From assembly GCA_016302625.1 (NCBI GenBank), contig JAEDNG010000083.1:1-5084 (forward strand): 5,084 nucleotides of DNA, given 5' to 3'. The position numbers were made by a program, and so were the translations under genes. This stretch comes from Clostridiaceae bacterium (GTDB lineage: Bacteria > Bacillota > Clostridia > Oscillospirales > Acutalibacteraceae). Below the pieces are notes generated by a model. The model ran no database searches, had not been told where the DNA came from, and saw only the letters and a list, made by a program, of their open reading frames with translations. Each line of letters opens with the position of its first letter. Position 1 is the stretch's first letter. Shown here piece by piece: positions 4,341 to 5,084 of this stretch.

Positions 4341-5084
4341 TCATTCATCGTCATTATCGTTAAATAAATCCGAATCTATTTTAAATCCTCCGCTGAAACC
4401 GCCGTCAATGTGAGGTATTTCAATATCGTGTTCGTCATCTAAAATACTCGGCTTAATATTGTCGGGAAACCTCTCGGCAAGGATACGCTCTGCGTCCTCT
4501 CTGTCCTGTCCCCGCCATTTGGCGATAAGCTCGTCCCCCTCAGGATAAATGTCATCGGTCGTATGATGCTTTTTATAAATTAAGAATATCAGCATATACA
4601 AAAGCATCAGAGCGGCGGCACCGCCGGTTATAATAAGTCCTGTTACAAGCCCCGGAGTGCGGTATTCGAAGCGGATAGTGCTTGTTCCCGCATCTACCTT
4701 GACCGCCATAAAGCCGGAGTTCACCTTTTCAATTTGAGTTTCTTCCCCGTTCACATAAGCTGTCCAGCCCTCATCAAACGGTACCGAGAAGAAAACAAGA
4801 TTTTCGCGATCTCTTGAAACCTTTGCGGTAAAGCCGCGGTTATCGGTTTCAAAGCTTAGCGCCGAGGTATTCTTTAGCTGTTCGCAGTCATATTCCATGG
4901 CGTCGTCGGTTATAGAAAGGGTGGTTTCGTTATCCTGCGAACCGTAGGGCGGCAGCTCTAATTCTTCAATATCAGTAAGCATATCGCCGTATTTTTCAAT
5001 CTGTTCATCGGTCAGCAATATCGCCTTGAGCATTAATGCGGCTCTGCTTGATTTTGAATAGCCGTCGCAGAAATCATAGCTCAT
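4341..5084 (-). CDS. YfhO-like multi-pass membrane protein, C-terminal part only
   Basis: The frame is open to the right edge of the window, so the visible 247 residues are the C-terminal end of a longer protein. The ATG at 5082-5084 is only an internal Met at the cut. Residues about 92-145 form an extracytoplasmic beta-rich region with the family-typical LVFFSVPFDEGWTAYVNG, SGFMAVKV and FEYRTPGL. One transmembrane helix follows (about 146-170), ending in a positive KKHH, then a cytoplasmic tail of about 75 residues rich in Asp and Glu. Bacterial YfhO proteins are large membrane proteins with about a dozen helices and a GT-C glycosyltransferase-like architecture. In Bacillus YfhO is implicated in lipoteichoic acid glycosylation. 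The function here is inferred from the C-terminal signature only, because the catalytic N-terminal half is not in view. No frameshift is seen in the visible part. Confidence 0.8.
   Translation of the reverse strand: MSYDFCDGYSKSSRAALMLKAILLTDEQIEKYGDMLTDIEELELPPYGSQDNETTLSITDDAMEYDCEQLKNTSALSFETDNRGFTAKVSRDRENLVFFSVPFDEGWTAYVNGEETQIEKVNSGFMAVKVDAGTSTIRFEYRTPGLVTGLIITGGAAALMLLYMLIFLIYKKHHTTDDIYPEGDELIAKWRGQDREDAERILAERFPDNIKPSILDDEHDIEIPHIDGGFSGGFKIDSDLFNDNDDE

Overview
The window looks like ordinary chromosome from a low-to-moderate G+C Firmicute, most likely a gut-type Clostridium or Oscillospiraceae relative. This rests on strong AGGAGG-type ribosome binding sites, T-rich intergenic regions, a zinc-tailed AbrB regulator, an archaeal-type ProRS and a YfhO-type membrane protein. 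The taxonomy is inferred from recognised protein families, not from a search.

Layout from left to right. (1) Bases 1-1255, + strand: a Cro/C1-type (XRE) regulator with a four-helix membrane domain, cut at its first base by the window edge. It is followed after 17 nt by ung (family 1 uracil-DNA glycosylase), probably in one transcript. (2) Bases 1292-1671, + strand: a single-gene unit with an extended -10 promoter, a small AbrB/SpoVT-type regulator with a four-cysteine tail, and a perfect hairpin terminator that also faces the converging unit. (3) Bases 1689-2705, - strand: a strong promoter, acpP (acyl carrier protein), an inter-cistronic hairpin without a U-run, then a cytoplasmic SGNH/GDSL hydrolase. 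(4) Bases 2764-4337, + strand, divergent from acpP: a near-consensus promoter, a roughly 55-nt leader, proS (prolyl-tRNA synthetase, full length) and a 17-bp terminator shared with the converging gene. (5) Bases 4341-5084, - strand: the C-terminal third or less of a YfhO-like multi-pass membrane protein whose start lies beyond the right edge.

Most genes are housekeeping: fatty acid carrier, tRNA charging and uracil repair. No mobile element, CRISPR array, rRNA or tRNA was seen, and I do not see a new multi-gene system. The sequence-level curiosities are regulatory. The proS leader has its only good Shine-Dalgarno separated from the homology-supported start codon by a 7-bp hairpin. Two interleaved dyads sit just downstream of the acpP promoter. 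A stem between acpP and the hydrolase pairs better as RNA from the coding strand. An A9 run lies exactly at the DNA-binding/membrane domain boundary of the XRE protein. Three start codons (AbrB, SGNH, ProRS) are better placed downstream of the longest open frame, and the reasons are given in the entries.
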